From Paramacrobiotus metropolitanus (Eukaryota > Tardigrada > Eutardigrada > Parachela > Macrobiotidae), in NCBI RefSeq assembly GCF_019649055.1, contig NW_026570502.1, positions 1 through 64,000 of the forward strand: a DNA stretch of 64,000 nt, given 5' to 3'. Shown here one piece after another: positions 1 through 12,606 of this stretch. Position numbers and translations under genes: made by a program. Each line of letters opens with the position of its first letter. Position 1 is the first letter of the stretch. Under the pieces are notes generated by a model that was given only the letters and a program-made list of their open reading frames with translations, was not told the DNA's origin and searched no databases.

Positions 1-220
1 ATTAATAACGAAAAGATCGTTATAATAAACGTTAAATAAACATAATAATAAAGAAGTAAAGTAAAATAAAAAATAATAATTTTAAAAATGATGAAAATTA
101 ATACGATTTTTAAATAATAATTCAAAAATAATAATAAGGAATTCAATAAAATAAAATTTAATTAATAAAATGCTTTTTTTATAATGCGGTTGTGTTCTGA
201 CTTTTACCTGTTTGATACAG

Positions 221-327
221 ATAACACCGTGAAGGGAATGATGGGCTTCCTGACACCAGAACAGCGTGCTGTCGCGCAGAAACGCATGGTCAAAGCCTTG
301 GCGGAATTCTCGGCAGAAGTGATGTGA
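221..327 (+). pseudogene. MADF-BESS family copy A, terminal exon only
   Basis: After GATACAG the frame reads NTVKGMMGFLTPEQRAVAQK to EFSAEVM and stop, homologous to the last exon of the intact gene. Upstream exons would lie outside the window, so it may belong to a real gene. The acceptor context GATACAG differs from TTTTGCAG of the other copies. Confidence 0.5.
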
Positions 328-2352
328 ACCGTGAATTTGATTTATGATTTTCTGCCTTTTTTTTCCTTTTGTTTGTGTACTGAATCTAACTATGAGTCGC
401 GATCTCTGTAGAACGACAGAAGTTGTAATCGGGGCTTTCTTTTCTAACTTTTCTGACATGGATTTTATTGTTTTTACTAACGCTGGATATGTTTGCTCAA
501 CTTGATGACATTTGCTCCCTGTTTTAATTATGCACGGATTTTTATCATTTCTGTTTGCGTTGATAAATAAGAGCATATAAATTTGTAGTTTTCACATGGA
601 GCCATGCATCCGCATGAAGATCCTAAGGAGATATCAAACAATGAACGAAAGAAAATAATAAAAAAACCTTAAAATGTTTTTAACTTCTTTTTTAAATTTG
701 CTGACGTTAATGTTTTTTTATGTTTCTTACTCGTTCCCACAAGTTACCAAAGTCGCTTTCTAAGAACTATCATGTAAATGACATATTCAGATAAGATGAG
801 GTTAAAAATATTGCAGTATTATTAATTTTGTATATTAGAATTTAGAACCTAGAAGGTAAACGTTATAAATAAATCGTAATAAATCCCTGGAGATCGTTGG
901 TTACTGAGCGTATGGTCATGTGATATCAAATTATCCCCGCTTGGCGTATAAAGCGCTTAAACACGACGTAGATTGGACCAGAATTTTGATGACGGTCTGG
1001 CAATGTGGCGCCTTTATTTGATTCATGGAAATTTTGATGCGGCATAAATTATCGCGAATGGCAGACAAAGAGTCATTAGTGACCACTTAGCACGATGCTA
1101 GAGTATCAACGCAGATTTATTCTCCGATCATCCTTTTCACGAGAGTGATGCCGGTGTCAATCGGCAAAATTAAAATATGTACGGCATATTTAGATGAAAC
1201 AGATTATTAACAAGCGTCTTCTTATTAACAAGCGTCTTAGCGTCTTCTCAGATCAACCTCGAAAACCATCTTGACGAGTTCACTCGTGGTAGTCTGTGAT
1301 ATTCACAAAATTTTTCACTCATCTACGGTATGCGGGGAAATCTGAGCATACCTATCTGTAATTATGCGATAATAGGCGTTTGCTGCAGTACGTAATCAAA
1401 GCCGTGACAAGTGCAGTTTGTCGATCGAGGGCTTTTGACAGACAGCGCATTAATAAAGTTATTCTCTCCTTTTGTTTGTACTAGAGATTTCTTTAGCCGA
1501 TTGGCAGAAAAATGTGAAGAAAACCCTTGTGACATTGAAGGTCAAAAGATATCAGTGAACGGAAACTGGTCGAGCCATTTCCGCTAATAACTGGTAGCGG
1601 ATGACCTTTAAGTACCAGTACATTTGGCCGCGGACTGGTCCGCTAATCCACTTACTCGTAACTATCTGTACAAAGAACAACAATTTTTTTGTTTGGCGGC
1701 TAGCGGGCTGCCATAAGCGGAATATCACGCATACATGAACTTAACACTGCGAAAACGCACATTGCCGTCCATCCGCTGATTCATACACCTTATCTCAGAA
1801 TTCTGGGAGACTTTGATGAGTGTACAGGGTTATCACTTGAAACGAATACAAGTCATCGTGTCTGTTTGTGGCATCTTTCAAAGTAGAAGAACCACACGGC
1901 GATCACGAACTGCTCCATATCACTGAAATGATTGAATGGTTTGAATCCATATCAGAATAAACTAAAGATTGCAATCCGTCACGTCTGCATCAGTCTGCCT
2001 TCGTGCGTATGAAAAACGCATATTATGTGAAGTCAGTTTGCAGCTTGCAAAAGTACTTGCAAGAAGTTGTATACACAGATTGTATACAGTCCCAACAATT
2101 TGCCCTTAAGATTCAAAATTTCAAATTTACGGCTCGGCATGAACGAAACACCGCCAGTCTATTCCACTTCGTAGTGACTAGTGGGTACAAAGTTATAAAC
2201 GCCTATGGCAGTTGTTATACGAGGGATACCACAAACTGCTTTTACAATGCCATTTCCGGTTGTACATTAAACTTTCCGAAATCTTCTGTCCGCTGATTCT
2301 GCATATCCTGGCGCCAAAGATTTCTCTGCCACGATAATTCTCCGCAGTTAGA
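328..2352. other. Intergenic flank of duplicated unit 1
   Basis: Homologous to 5878-8468. GCGTCTTCTTATTAACAA is partly repeated at 1216-1246. No gene recognised. Confidence 0.6.
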
Positions 2353-3879
2353 ATGACGAACCCTCCCGTGCAGCCCGTGTCTCACAGGCACCGTATGAAC
2401 CCGGCCTGGACGAATAAACTCATCGATCTAGTGAAGAAGCAACCGCAATTGTAGAGCAGGATGATCCGCTGTACCAGGAGGCCATGGCGGAAGATAAGGA
2501 GGACGAATGGAAGTTGATCACGGCTGCGTTGGGACATCCTCAGTGTACAAATTTAGCTTCAAGTTGTATGCTGCGTGTACCAGCATTTCTTTTATGATAG
2601 AACTAACAGAAGGATGATGCTGCAGATGAGTTCAAGAAAGTACGCACACTGTGGAAAAACTTGAAAGTCTCTTACGCTGTCCGTCTGGGACGCAAGCGGA
2701 GCGTTCGCGATCGGGCGGACCGCGTACAATCCACCATGGCGGTATTTTGAGAGATTGTCCTTCATGCAACCCTACATTCGGCCAAAAATTGACACAAAAT
2801 ACGTACTCATAGAGAAAATTTAATGCCGCAACTGGTTTTGATAATGTAGCCATCGAGGAAATTATATACTCTGCATGTCCAGCTAGTAACTATGGTAGTA
2901 TTTTCACTATAATACGCTTTGCCGGCTTTGGTAATAATTTTCATATGGACTGTAACAAATAAAATTATTGCGTACCTACTACTTACGTTATAGTTACGTA
3001 TACAAATAGCTGTACTGCACTTACTTATTTCATTTCTTTAATACGAAGTCGAGGGTTTCGCTAAGGAGACGAGTGACACGCGGCGCGGCTGCTACCAAAC
3101 GCGTCCGATTGGTTAGCGACGACAGCAGCTCCAGTGCGGAGGAATCCGTTAGCGTGGACAAAACGGCACTGCCAGACACTGTCGCCGACAACTGCCCGCT
3201 GGATGTGGACGAGTTTGACCGGATGTGGCAAGGCGAGTCTGGACGTGCAGCCACAGCATCACTAGCGTCACCGGCCATGGATTCTGCGCTAGTGCTGGAT
3301 CCCGCAACGAGCATGGAGAGCAATTATTCTGCATTTTGTAAGTACAAGCGGCATGCGTATATACAGCGTATATAGGGGCAAAAGTAAACGTGTTCCACCG
3401 TTCCCTGTACTGCTGCCGTCACCCGACTGGGTTTGACGTTGTGGCTGAACATGGCGCTTACCTACCGCGCCAGATTTAACCATATGTACTGCCGTAACGT
3501 CACACTCCAGGCGGGTGACGGCAATTCAGAAAACAGTGGAACTCGTATATATACAATAATCGGCATGACATTGTATGTACTGTACACAATAATCGTGTGC
3601 GTATACAATAATCGGCATGTGTGTATACAACTAGCAAGCGCATCAACAATATCTGCTGCACTAATGCATCGGAAATACTTGTACCTTTTCACGGTGACCT
3701 TTCACGATGGTATTGTGGTTGCTGATTATTATCAAACGAAGTCAGTTGTGAGCAGTATGACTGATTTTGCAGTTAACACTCTGAAAGGCATGATGGTCTA
3801 TTTGACACCGGAACAACGCATCGGCGTGCAGAAACGCTTGATCAAAGCCTTGGCGGAATTCACAGCGGACGTCATGTAA
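2353..3879 (+). pseudogene. MADF-BESS family copy B, broken
   Basis: Exons at 2353-2544, 2626-2802, 3049-3337 and 3773-3879 align with copy C with the same splice sites. The first exon has TGG changed to TAG after KKQPQL plus a one-base deletion. The second has two one-base deletions (around 2692 and 2712). The third (LVSDDSSSSAEESVSVDKTA) and terminal exons (LKGMMVYLTPEQRIGV) stay open. Decay is thus concentrated in the MADF half. Confidence 0.7.
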
Positions 3880-5750
3880 CAGTCGCGCTGCCATTTTTTC
3901 TTTTTTAGATAATCTATACTCGCACAGTTGGCCTGGGAATTGCCTGTTCGCGCTATAGACTTTTACTAAAATTATACAGTACATAATCATCCGTTATGTG
4001 AAAAAGCAATCCGAGTTGTCGCAGTATCTACATCTTTGTTGTACAGCATGCTCTGCTCGATTTTACAATTTATTATTGCTGAGAAGCTTGCTCGGGGAAA
4101 TCACAAACAAAAAGAAATAACTTGGAAAAAAAGGGCATCAAAATTGCGGGTAGGAGCTAGTCCGTTAAAAGGTGCGGCCGTAGTGCTTGACTTCCATTTC
4201 AGTGTGAGCGCACGCAAAAATTCACTCATCCAGTTTGATGCATCGGGAATTATCCGCTTAGTACTGTATGTGCGGCCAAACGTGATCATGTCTGTATTAA
4301 GCAAACCTACTCTGTACTGATAAAAGCCTTACTTTCCTTTAATATTTGTCGGTGCTCACTGCTTATGCGTTATAATTAACAGGAAAGCACATCGACAATT
4401 TAACATACAAATATCAATACTTTTTCATGCAAAATGTGCCTTCTATCAATTTGCTGCGCATGAGCTATTATTTGCAGTAAAGTAACTGTCACAGATCTGC
4501 GGTGTGCAATGTTTGCCTGATCTTTATTGGAAGTTATGTATCCAGTTACCTTGAGCAATTGATGAGTTATCCCTGGCCCGACAGGTTTACAGTCAGCTGT
4601 TCCCAAGCTTTTAACAAAATCTCGCATGGTAAGACAGAATGACCGGTAACATTCGACCGGTCAGAGACAAAAAATTGTAACTGAATTTATATAATTAGGC
4701 GGTGCGACTGCGCGGTGTTTTACAGAAAGCACAATTCATGAAAGATAGACTATATTAGTAGAGTCCATATCCACTTCATTACACTTTCAACAGATTCTGG
4801 TATATGACAATGTACCACCAATTGTAAAGAAATATGCGACGTGCTTACAGTTTATGCATACATGTGAAAACTTGCAGTACCTTTCTAATTATTTTTGTTC
4901 GCCGGGTTTGTATAGTGCGAAACACTACCCAAATAATCGATACTGGCGCGGTGTTGCTGCATGTACATACCGTGAATTTACGAACTACACGACACTAAGC
5001 CGGCATTGAGCTCCGGTTCATACCCGTAAAGACTTTCAAGTGGCCACCTACACTAGAAGTACTTGAAGTATGTGTTAAGTAAATTGGGGATATAGATATA
5101 CCTTCAAGTGGCCAGACTTAGAATATTTCGCCCCATACTAATTTTCTTTCGGTTTTTTGGTACAGCATGTTAAACATACCTTACTCTCTTCAGAATACTT
5201 AAAAACTTCGAAATCGGTTGAACCGTTTTTTAGTTATAAACGTTGTAAAAAACCACTGACCAAAGTTGAAAGCTCAAGCCACGCCACGCGAGCCATTGCA
5301 CTACATCAAACTTCCTGCCGTGACAACCGTGCGTGTGCGGTTGCAACGAATATTTACTTGTTCCTTATCCAATTTTTACTTTTTACTAAAATTACAGCAC
5401 CCTCAACTGTACAAAAACAGTTTACGTCAAAAAGCAAGTTTGTGAATTCCTGCAACCGCACATGCAGTTAATAATCCTGCAACAAGTTCTGTACTTTTCT
5501 CTCGAACTCTAGTTTACCCAGTTCCACTTTTGCTCGTGTGACTGTAAAGAGTTTCTTAGGCTTGCAGATAATGATAACTATGCGGAAAATATATGCTGTT
5601 CCATTATGAGACATGCATAAGGCAGCAGTCGCAGGCCTTTCACGGTGACCTTTCTACAGTACTAAGTATAAGTTAATTATCGTCTTAGGGATGTGCTTGA
5701 TGAGTAATATCAAACAAAGTCGATTCTGAATAAGGTGACTCGTTTTGCAC
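3880..5750. other. Downstream flank of copy B
   Basis: The stretch to about 4400 is shared with 9942-10450, 21456-22000 and about 51290-51850. 4570-4800 recurs at 14520-14750, and 4790-4940 recurs at 19600-19750. No coding family recognised. Confidence 0.6.
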
Positions 5751-5877
5751 TTAACACTTTGAAAGGCATGAGGGCCTTTTTGACACCGGAACAGCGCACC
5801 GTCATGCAGAAACACATGGTCAAAGCCTTGGCGGAATTCTCAAAGCCTTGGCGGAATTCTCGGCGGACGTGATGTGA
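5751..5877 (+). pseudogene. MADF-BESS terminal exon with 20-bp internal duplication
   Basis: Homologous to the last exon (LNTLKGMRAFLTPEQRTVMQ). The acceptor AG is mutated to AC (5749-5750). A 20-bp block AAAGCCTTGGCGGAATTCTC is tandemly duplicated, shifting the frame near the end. No preceding MADF exons are close by, so it is an orphan fragment. Confidence 0.7.
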
Positions 5878-8468
5878 ACCGTGAAGCTAGTTGATTGATG
5901 GTTTTCCGCCGTTGTTTTCCTTTTGTTTGTGCACTGAATCTAACTGAAGGTAGCGCTCTCTTTGTAGAACGACAGAAGCCGTAACCAGGGGTTTTTGCTA
6001 ACTTTGATGCATGACATGGATTTTTATTGTTTTCACTAACAATGGATTTATGTTTGCACAGTTACAGGTTTACATATATATATGCACGGATTTTGATAAT
6101 TTCTGTTTGCGTTGATAGTTGAGAGTATATAGTTTCACACAGAGCAGCGAATATCTCTGAACAAAGTGTTCATTGTTGTTTTGTTGATTATACCGGTACA
6201 TTGCGGGAAAAAATACTGTTTGGGTATGTGCTGGTACATGCTTGACGAAACACCATAAAATATGATTAAAATATATGATTGCACCGTAAAATATGGTTTC
6301 TGCAAATTGCAATGGGTTTAAATTGTGTAACCGAGATACAAAGTTCGTGTTACTAAAAGATTTTTGACAAATTTTATTTTGTTTCATTAACGTCAGGATG
6401 CCATTTAACAGTGTTGTCCAGTATTTGGGCAGTTATCAAACAACAAACGAAAGAAAATAATGAAAAACCTTAAACTTTTTTTAATTTATTTTTTAAATTT
6501 GCTGACGTTTATTTTTTATGTTTCTTACTCGCTGACACAAATCGCAAAAGTCGTTTTAGAAGAATTATTAACATTACACAGAAAAAAATAAAGCTAAAAT
6601 TATCTAGGCTTGGCATAAAGCGCTTAAACACGACGTGGACTGTATCAGAATTTTGATGACGACCTGGCAATGTGGCGCCTTTATTTGATTTATTGAAATT
6701 TTGATGCGGCATAAATCATCGCTAAATGGCAGATAAAGAGCCATTAGTGACCACTTACCACGCGGCAATGAGTGTCAGCACGCGTTTATTCTCAGATCAT
6801 CGTTTTCACGAGAGTAATGCCGGTGTCAATCGGCAAAATTAAAACATGTGGGGCGCATATTAGGTGAAACTGATTCTTAGCAGCGACATTAATTAGCGTT
6901 TTCTCAGATCGACTTACAGTTCACGAATTTCATGACAAATAGTTCGTAACTAGACTCATAGTAGTCTGTACAATTCACGAAATTATTTCACTCCCGCATC
7001 TGAAGGAAATCAGAGGCATATCTGTATGTACTGTTAATAGGCGTTTGCTGCAGTACGTATGCTACGTAATAAAAAAGCCGAGACAAGTGAAGTTTTGTCG
7101 AAACAAAACTACTTACTATAAATACTGTATATCGAGAGACTCTTGATATACAGTATTTATAGTAAGTAGTTTTGTTTGTACTAGAGTTTGTTTAAGCCGA
7201 TCAGGAGAAAAATGTCAAGAAACCCATGTAAAAACCAAAGCCAGGAGATATCAAGTATTATCAGCGAAAATTGCTCGAACCATTTCCGCTAATACCTGGT
7301 AGCGGGTGACCTTTAAATGCCAACATATAACATTGTATACGTATTGTACAGTATTTGGCTATGGATAGGTCTAGAAATCTATCAATTCCTATTCGTAAAT
7401 ATCTATATAATATAAAACAATTCTTTGTTTGACAGCTATTCGTAGCTAGACAGCCGCATGTACAGCACAATCTTGGCTGCATAGCACAAGTGAACTTATT
7501 ACACTGCAAAACCACAAATTGCCGCCCGCTTGCTGATTTATGCGGCCTTAAGCCGGAATTCTGGCAGACTTTGATGAGTGTACTGGGTTGTTTTAATTGA
7601 AACGAATACATTCTGTTAAAGAGGAAATTCCTCAAGACCTCAACAGATTATGAGCGACATTGAATTCAACCCAGAATGAACTACCCGGTTATATTCGAGA
7701 AAAAAGCGCCCATGTCTTCTTCATCCAAAAGATGTCCTTAGGATGAGTGTTTTTTAGTTTCAAAAAGCCATAATATAATTCCGTAGACCATGTATTTTAG
7801 ACGTGAAAATGTACATAAAAAAGGGGCTCCATATACTGAAACATGCCTTTCTAAGGACGGCGTGTTGCGCTCCGACGATGTCTAAAGCACGTCAAAAAAT
7901 TGCTTGCCGTAGAACCGGGCTAAAGATTAAAACCGGTCACGTCTGCATCGGTCTGCCTTCATACGTATGGAGTACGGTATAGACGGTATTTTAGCAAAGT
8001 TTGTAAATTAATATTATTGAGCTTTTCCGTTTGCTGCTGCTAGATCAGCTGCTTTCTGTTTGCAACTTGTTAGAACTACGGTATCATGTATCATGTACAG
8101 AGCCGTACCGTGTGTACCGTACCGTGTACCGTGTGTGTGTACCAAGTATCTTGTATCTGTACATACAGCTGGTATACAATCCCACACGATTTACGATTCA
8201 CAGGCCGGAAACGAACAGAGCATTGTGATACTGAAACGAAATAAGCCAGCAGTGCCACTCCAATAAATTCACTTCGTACTAGTAGTACGAAACGCCTATG
8301 GCGGCTGTTTTACTTAGATCCGCTGGACATCACAAATCGTGAAACCGCATACAGTTCTGATTGAATATCAAACTTTTCAGATTTTGCATTCTACTCATTC
8401 TTTCCAAAATCTGCACTAGCGTTCTGCATACCCTGCCACGTTAATTCTCTCATTTCTCTGCAGTGAGA
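5878..8468. other. Intergenic flank of duplicated unit 2
   Basis: Homologous to 328-2352 but about 600 bp longer. It carries the hairpin at 7101-7177 and a GTACC-rich simple stretch at 8100-8150. Confidence 0.6.
7101..7177. repeat. Perfect 33-bp inverted repeat (hairpin)
   Basis: The left arm 7101-7133 (AAACAAAACTACTTACTATA..) is exactly complementary to 7145-7177, with an 11-base loop. The paralogous site near 1430-1500 lacks the hairpin. Confidence 0.9.
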
Positions 8469-9941
8469 ATGACGAACTCCACCGTGCAGCTCGTGTCCCA
8501 TAGGCACCGCATGAACCCGGCCTGGACGAATAAACTGATCGATCTGGTGGAGAAGCAGCCGCAGCTGTGGAAACGGGATGATCCGCTGTACAGTGAATCC
8601 ACGGCGGAAGATAAAGAGGACGAATGGAAGTTGATCACGGCAGCGTTGGGACATCCGCAATGTACGTATTCCACTCCATGGTGTATGGGGTCTGTACATT
8701 CCTATGCCGCTCGATGAAATAACAGAAGGACGATGTTGCAGATGAGTTCAAGAAAGTACGCGCCCTGTGGAAAAACCTGAGAGTCTCTTACAATGTTCGT
8801 CTGGGACACCGAGCGGAGCGTTCGCGATCCGGGCGGACCGTGTTCAATCCGCCGTGGCGGTATTTTAAGAGACTGTCCTTCATAAAGCCCTACATTCGGG
8901 CAAAACGTGATACAAGATACGTAATAATCATAATGTAACCATCGAGGAAGTTATATATGTCCCGTTAGTGACTAAACTGATTACTTTGTAACACGCTTGG
9001 TAATACTGTATTATCATATGACAGTAACGCAAAAAATTACTTGTTTACTCGTACTTTTATTGCACTTACTTGCTTCATGTGTTTACGAGGTCGAAGGCTT
9101 CGTTGAGAGGACGAGTGACACGCAGCGCAGCCGCCACCAAACGCGTCCGAATGGTTAGCGACGACAGCAGCTCCAGTGCGGAGGACTCCGTTAGCGTGGA
9201 CACGACGACACTGTCGGATACTGTCGCCGGCAGCATCCCGCCGGATGTGGACGAGTTTGATCAAATGCGGCAAGGCGATTCTGTGCGCGCAGCTACAGCG
9301 TCACCAGCGCCACCGTTCATGGATTCTGCGCGAGTGCTGGATTCCGCAATGAGCATGGAGGACCAATATTCTACCTTTTGTAAGTACAACTACTGTTACT
9401 ATTCAGTACGTACGTACAACTACTGTTACTATTCAGTACGTACGTACGTACGTACTATTACTGTAATCATTCTACCTTGTACAGTGTCCAGTACGTAATC
9501 GACATGCATATGTGCAACGTCCAGCCGCTGCTTGTTGCACCAGAAAGATCTAATGCACTGATGCATCTGAAATTACGGTATCCTGTAATGATAGCTGCTG
9601 CCGGAAATTACTAAATGCATGCGAAAATAGATAAAGCGATTACGGACAATTTATGCTGTTCCATTACGAGAATTTAATTATAATATCCAGCTGCATAAAG
9701 CAGTAGTGGTACCCTTTCACGGTGACCTTTCTAAATTACTTTATACAAGTTCATTGTCATATTGGAACTGTGTTTGATGAGTATTATTAAACGAACTCGA
9801 TTTTGACAAGCGAGCAAGGTGACTGGTTTTGCAGTTAATACTCTGAAAGGCATGATGGCCTATTTGACACCGGAGCAACGCGCGGTCGTGCAGAAGCGCT
9901 TGATCAAAGCCTTGGCGGAATTCACAGCGGACGTCATGTAG
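8469..9941 (+). CDS. MADF-BESS transcriptional regulator, intact copy C
   Basis: Four exons give an unbroken 253-aa product: 8469-8661, 8742-8920, 9097-9379, 9835-9941. All introns are GT..AG and phases agree. Residues about 19-95 form a MADF (Myb/SANT-like, Adf-1 type) DNA-binding domain: NKLIDLVEKQPQLWKRDDPL, DEWKLITAALGHP, EFKKVRALWKNLRVSY. The middle is acidic and serine-rich (SDDSSSSAEDSVSV). The C-terminal exon, KGMMAYLTPEQRAVVQKRL.., resembles the BESS protein-interaction motif. MADF-BESS proteins are nuclear regulators. The ATG is the first one before MTNSTVQL. Intron 3 contains a duplicated CAACTACTGTTACTATTCAG block. Compared with its duplicates this is the only copy without lesions. 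Confidence 0.75.
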
Positions 9942-12054
9942 CGGTCTTACGCTTCCTCTTTTCTCTCTTGTTGTTTTAGATATTCTTTACACGTACGGCT
10001 AACCATGTTCTGTTAATACGCTGAATTCATCCACCTGTTTATATAAAGACTTTACTACAGTTTTACAGTACATGATAATACGTCATGTCAATACGCAGCA
10101 CGAGTTATCGCAATATCTTAGTTTTACAGCATAAGTTGCTAACTTGCTGTTTCTTATTATTGAAAAGCATGCTCGCGGAATCAGGAAAATGGTGGAAAAG
10201 AAGGAAATCAAAACTGCGGTAAGGTTGTAATAGTCCTTTAAAAGGTTGTGCAGTCGTGTTTGATTTTCATTTAATTGTGAACTCCTGACACAAATTCGTT
10301 AAGTTAGAGGCATCGGGAATTCTCGGTTTACTTTTTGCGGTCAAACACGGGACAGGTCTGTAATTAAACAAATCTACTAAAAAAAGCGTTATCTTTAATA
10401 TTTGTCGGTGCTAGCTGCTTATGCATTATAATTAACAGTAAACTGCAAAGACAATATTAATATTAACATACAAATATTAATTTTTACGCAAGCTATGTCT
10501 ACTATCCAGTTTGCTGCGCATGAGAACTGCCGGTATTACTATTATACGTATTACTCGTATAAACCTAACAATAATGGTAACGAAGGCCTGTGAAGGTACA
10601 TTATAATTTTCGACCGGAGTGTAGCGGAGGTCCTCTATATCCCAGACTAATGCATTCGTTGATTTCTGCCCGTTACGGAAACCCGTTACTGATGTTTGTT
10701 ACGGAATTGCGTTACGGGAGTTTGGTACGGCCGTAACGACGTCACTGACGCCATTTGCTGGCCTCCTTAGTGGACTTATACAGCATTAGCGGTACCACAT
10801 CGCTTGAATTCTGTCCGTTAGGTAGTCAGCGCATAACCTTCGATGTACAAACACGACATCCAGGGCTACATAACAATTGCTCATTTTGTCACCTTTCAAA
10901 AGTCCCATTAGCGTTAACTAAGGGCGTTACCAGAGTAGAAAGCCTAAAAAACGATCACCATTTAGGTTAACGGTAAGAGAATGGAAGCAACATGGAAACA
11001 CTGCTATCTGAGGTCGTGAGTGGTTCAGGCAAGTTTTGTCGGTGCACACCAAAGCATCTGTTTTAGATCTGCTATCTGTCATAAACCCATAATCAATTCC
11101 GGTCCGCAATTAAATCTTTCACCTTGACCGATACCTTGTTTACCGCATTTTTTATCCTACTAAAATCCAAAATGGATCCTACCGGTACTAGGCCACTTCC
11201 GCGGTAATGTAATAGCCTCTTCTGTCGATTTGAAAGTGAAGTACATAGCTGTGTTCTCGTGGTTATTATTACCTTTCTTTACCTTTATGATGGCTTTATT
11301 ACTCCTTTTATTTCCTATAAAATTATTTTTACAAGAAGCGCTTTCGTGACACTAAAGGCTGCAGATCGTTCTTCTCGAGGAATTTCATAAACGCGCGCTC
11401 GGTTTCTCTTACCAATTCGCAAAATATCTTGAACACAAGCTCTCGTTTTTCCATCCAACACGTTTTTCCATCTAACACACGTTTTTCCATCTCCGCAGTC
11501 TCATTATGCAAAAAAGTACCCCTACACACAGGGTTAATATAAGCTTTATTACGAGTATTATACCCATTCCGCTTATAGAAAAACAAATAAAATTACAACG
11601 AAGTACACTCAATCAGCACAAAACAGCCTTGGGAGGTCTAAGAACAGAGAACAACTGATCTAAATTCGCTTCCGGTGGAGCTGTTCCCTGAACGGAGGCC
11701 GCGTTCCCGCGCTGGATTTCTATGCTGATCCTGTTACGGATGTTACGAACGTAAATTGCGTCCTACCGTTAGCTTGATTCCTCTCCTTTTTTGACTATCT
11801 CCTTCAAAACAATATTTCTTACTAAGAAGTATCGTATACGTAATTTGCAAAAGATTTTCAAGCTATTAAGACAAGAAAATGGGCAACCCTACATGTATAT
11901 GTAGTACAGCAACTTTGGAGCATGTATCTGTAGGATGTGATTTCTCCGTGGCCCATTATTTGGTACTGTACTTATTGTGGGCAATGTGGGGACCTAACTA
12001 GCCCCCGCAGTAACCTTTTTCATTTCGTTTACAGTTTCATCAGCGCATGTAAAG
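9942..12054. other. Downstream flank of copy C and inserted segment
   Basis: 9942-10600 matches the flanks of copies B and D. From about 10605 the sequence departs from copy D and the homology resumes near 13130, so about 2.5 kb is inserted here relative to copy D. No coding family is recognised in it. Confidence 0.5.
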
Positions 12055-12598
12055 CAGAGGTTGCCCATTTCTGCTTTTTCCATATCCCATCCATACCCCA
12101 TTTTCTTACAATTTTTCCCACCCATCTCCGTTCCATAATTTTTGGATCAGACCCATTTTCTTCCATCCCATTTTCAGCGCGCCATTTTTTAAAAATAAAA
12201 TTCCAGCGTACAACCAAAAACTTGCTTGACGCCGGCTTACGGAATACCTCGTTGGCAACCAGCTATTCATGGAAAAGGAGAATTCAGCGCTGTTTTTGCC
12301 AAAATTTTCTCGATCCAAACGTGTAAAATATTACGACTTTCGTAAATCTTCGCGCGAAGCGCGAAGGTGTCGGGGGTTTTTGTGAATTTTGCCAACCAAA
12401 ATAGTTGTAGAAATGTATTAATTCGTCATTTTTATCCTACTTTCTAAATTTCCCATTTCCGCCCATTTCTTCGTTTTTCCCATCCATCTCCATCCATAAA
12501 TACAGTTTCCCCATCCATACCATTTTAGTATGGAAAAATGGTAAATGGGGAAAAAATGGGATCCATTCCCATAATAAAATGGAGATGGGCAACCTCTG
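12055..12598. mobile_element. hAT-type MITE, 544 bp
   Basis: CAGAGGTTGCCCAT at the left end is inverted at the right end (ATGGGCAACCTCTG). Exact 8-bp duplications ATGTAAAG flank it (12047-12054 and 12599-12606). The interior is rich in CCCATTT / AAATGGG repeats and non-coding. Confidence 0.9.
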
Positions 12599-12606
12599 AT
12601 GTAAAG

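Larger units (their letters stand above)
1..10600. repeat. Two tandem copies of a roughly 5.5-kb segment
   Basis: Landmarks recur in the same order: terminal exon 221 / 5751; the ATCAAACAA..CGAAAGAAAATAAT block near 635 / 6435; AAAGCGCTTAAACACGACGT near 950 / 6620; MADF exon 2353 / 8469; terminal exon 3773 / 9835; downstream flank to about 4400 / 10450. Divergence is moderate with many indels, so the duplication is not recent. Confidence 0.8.
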
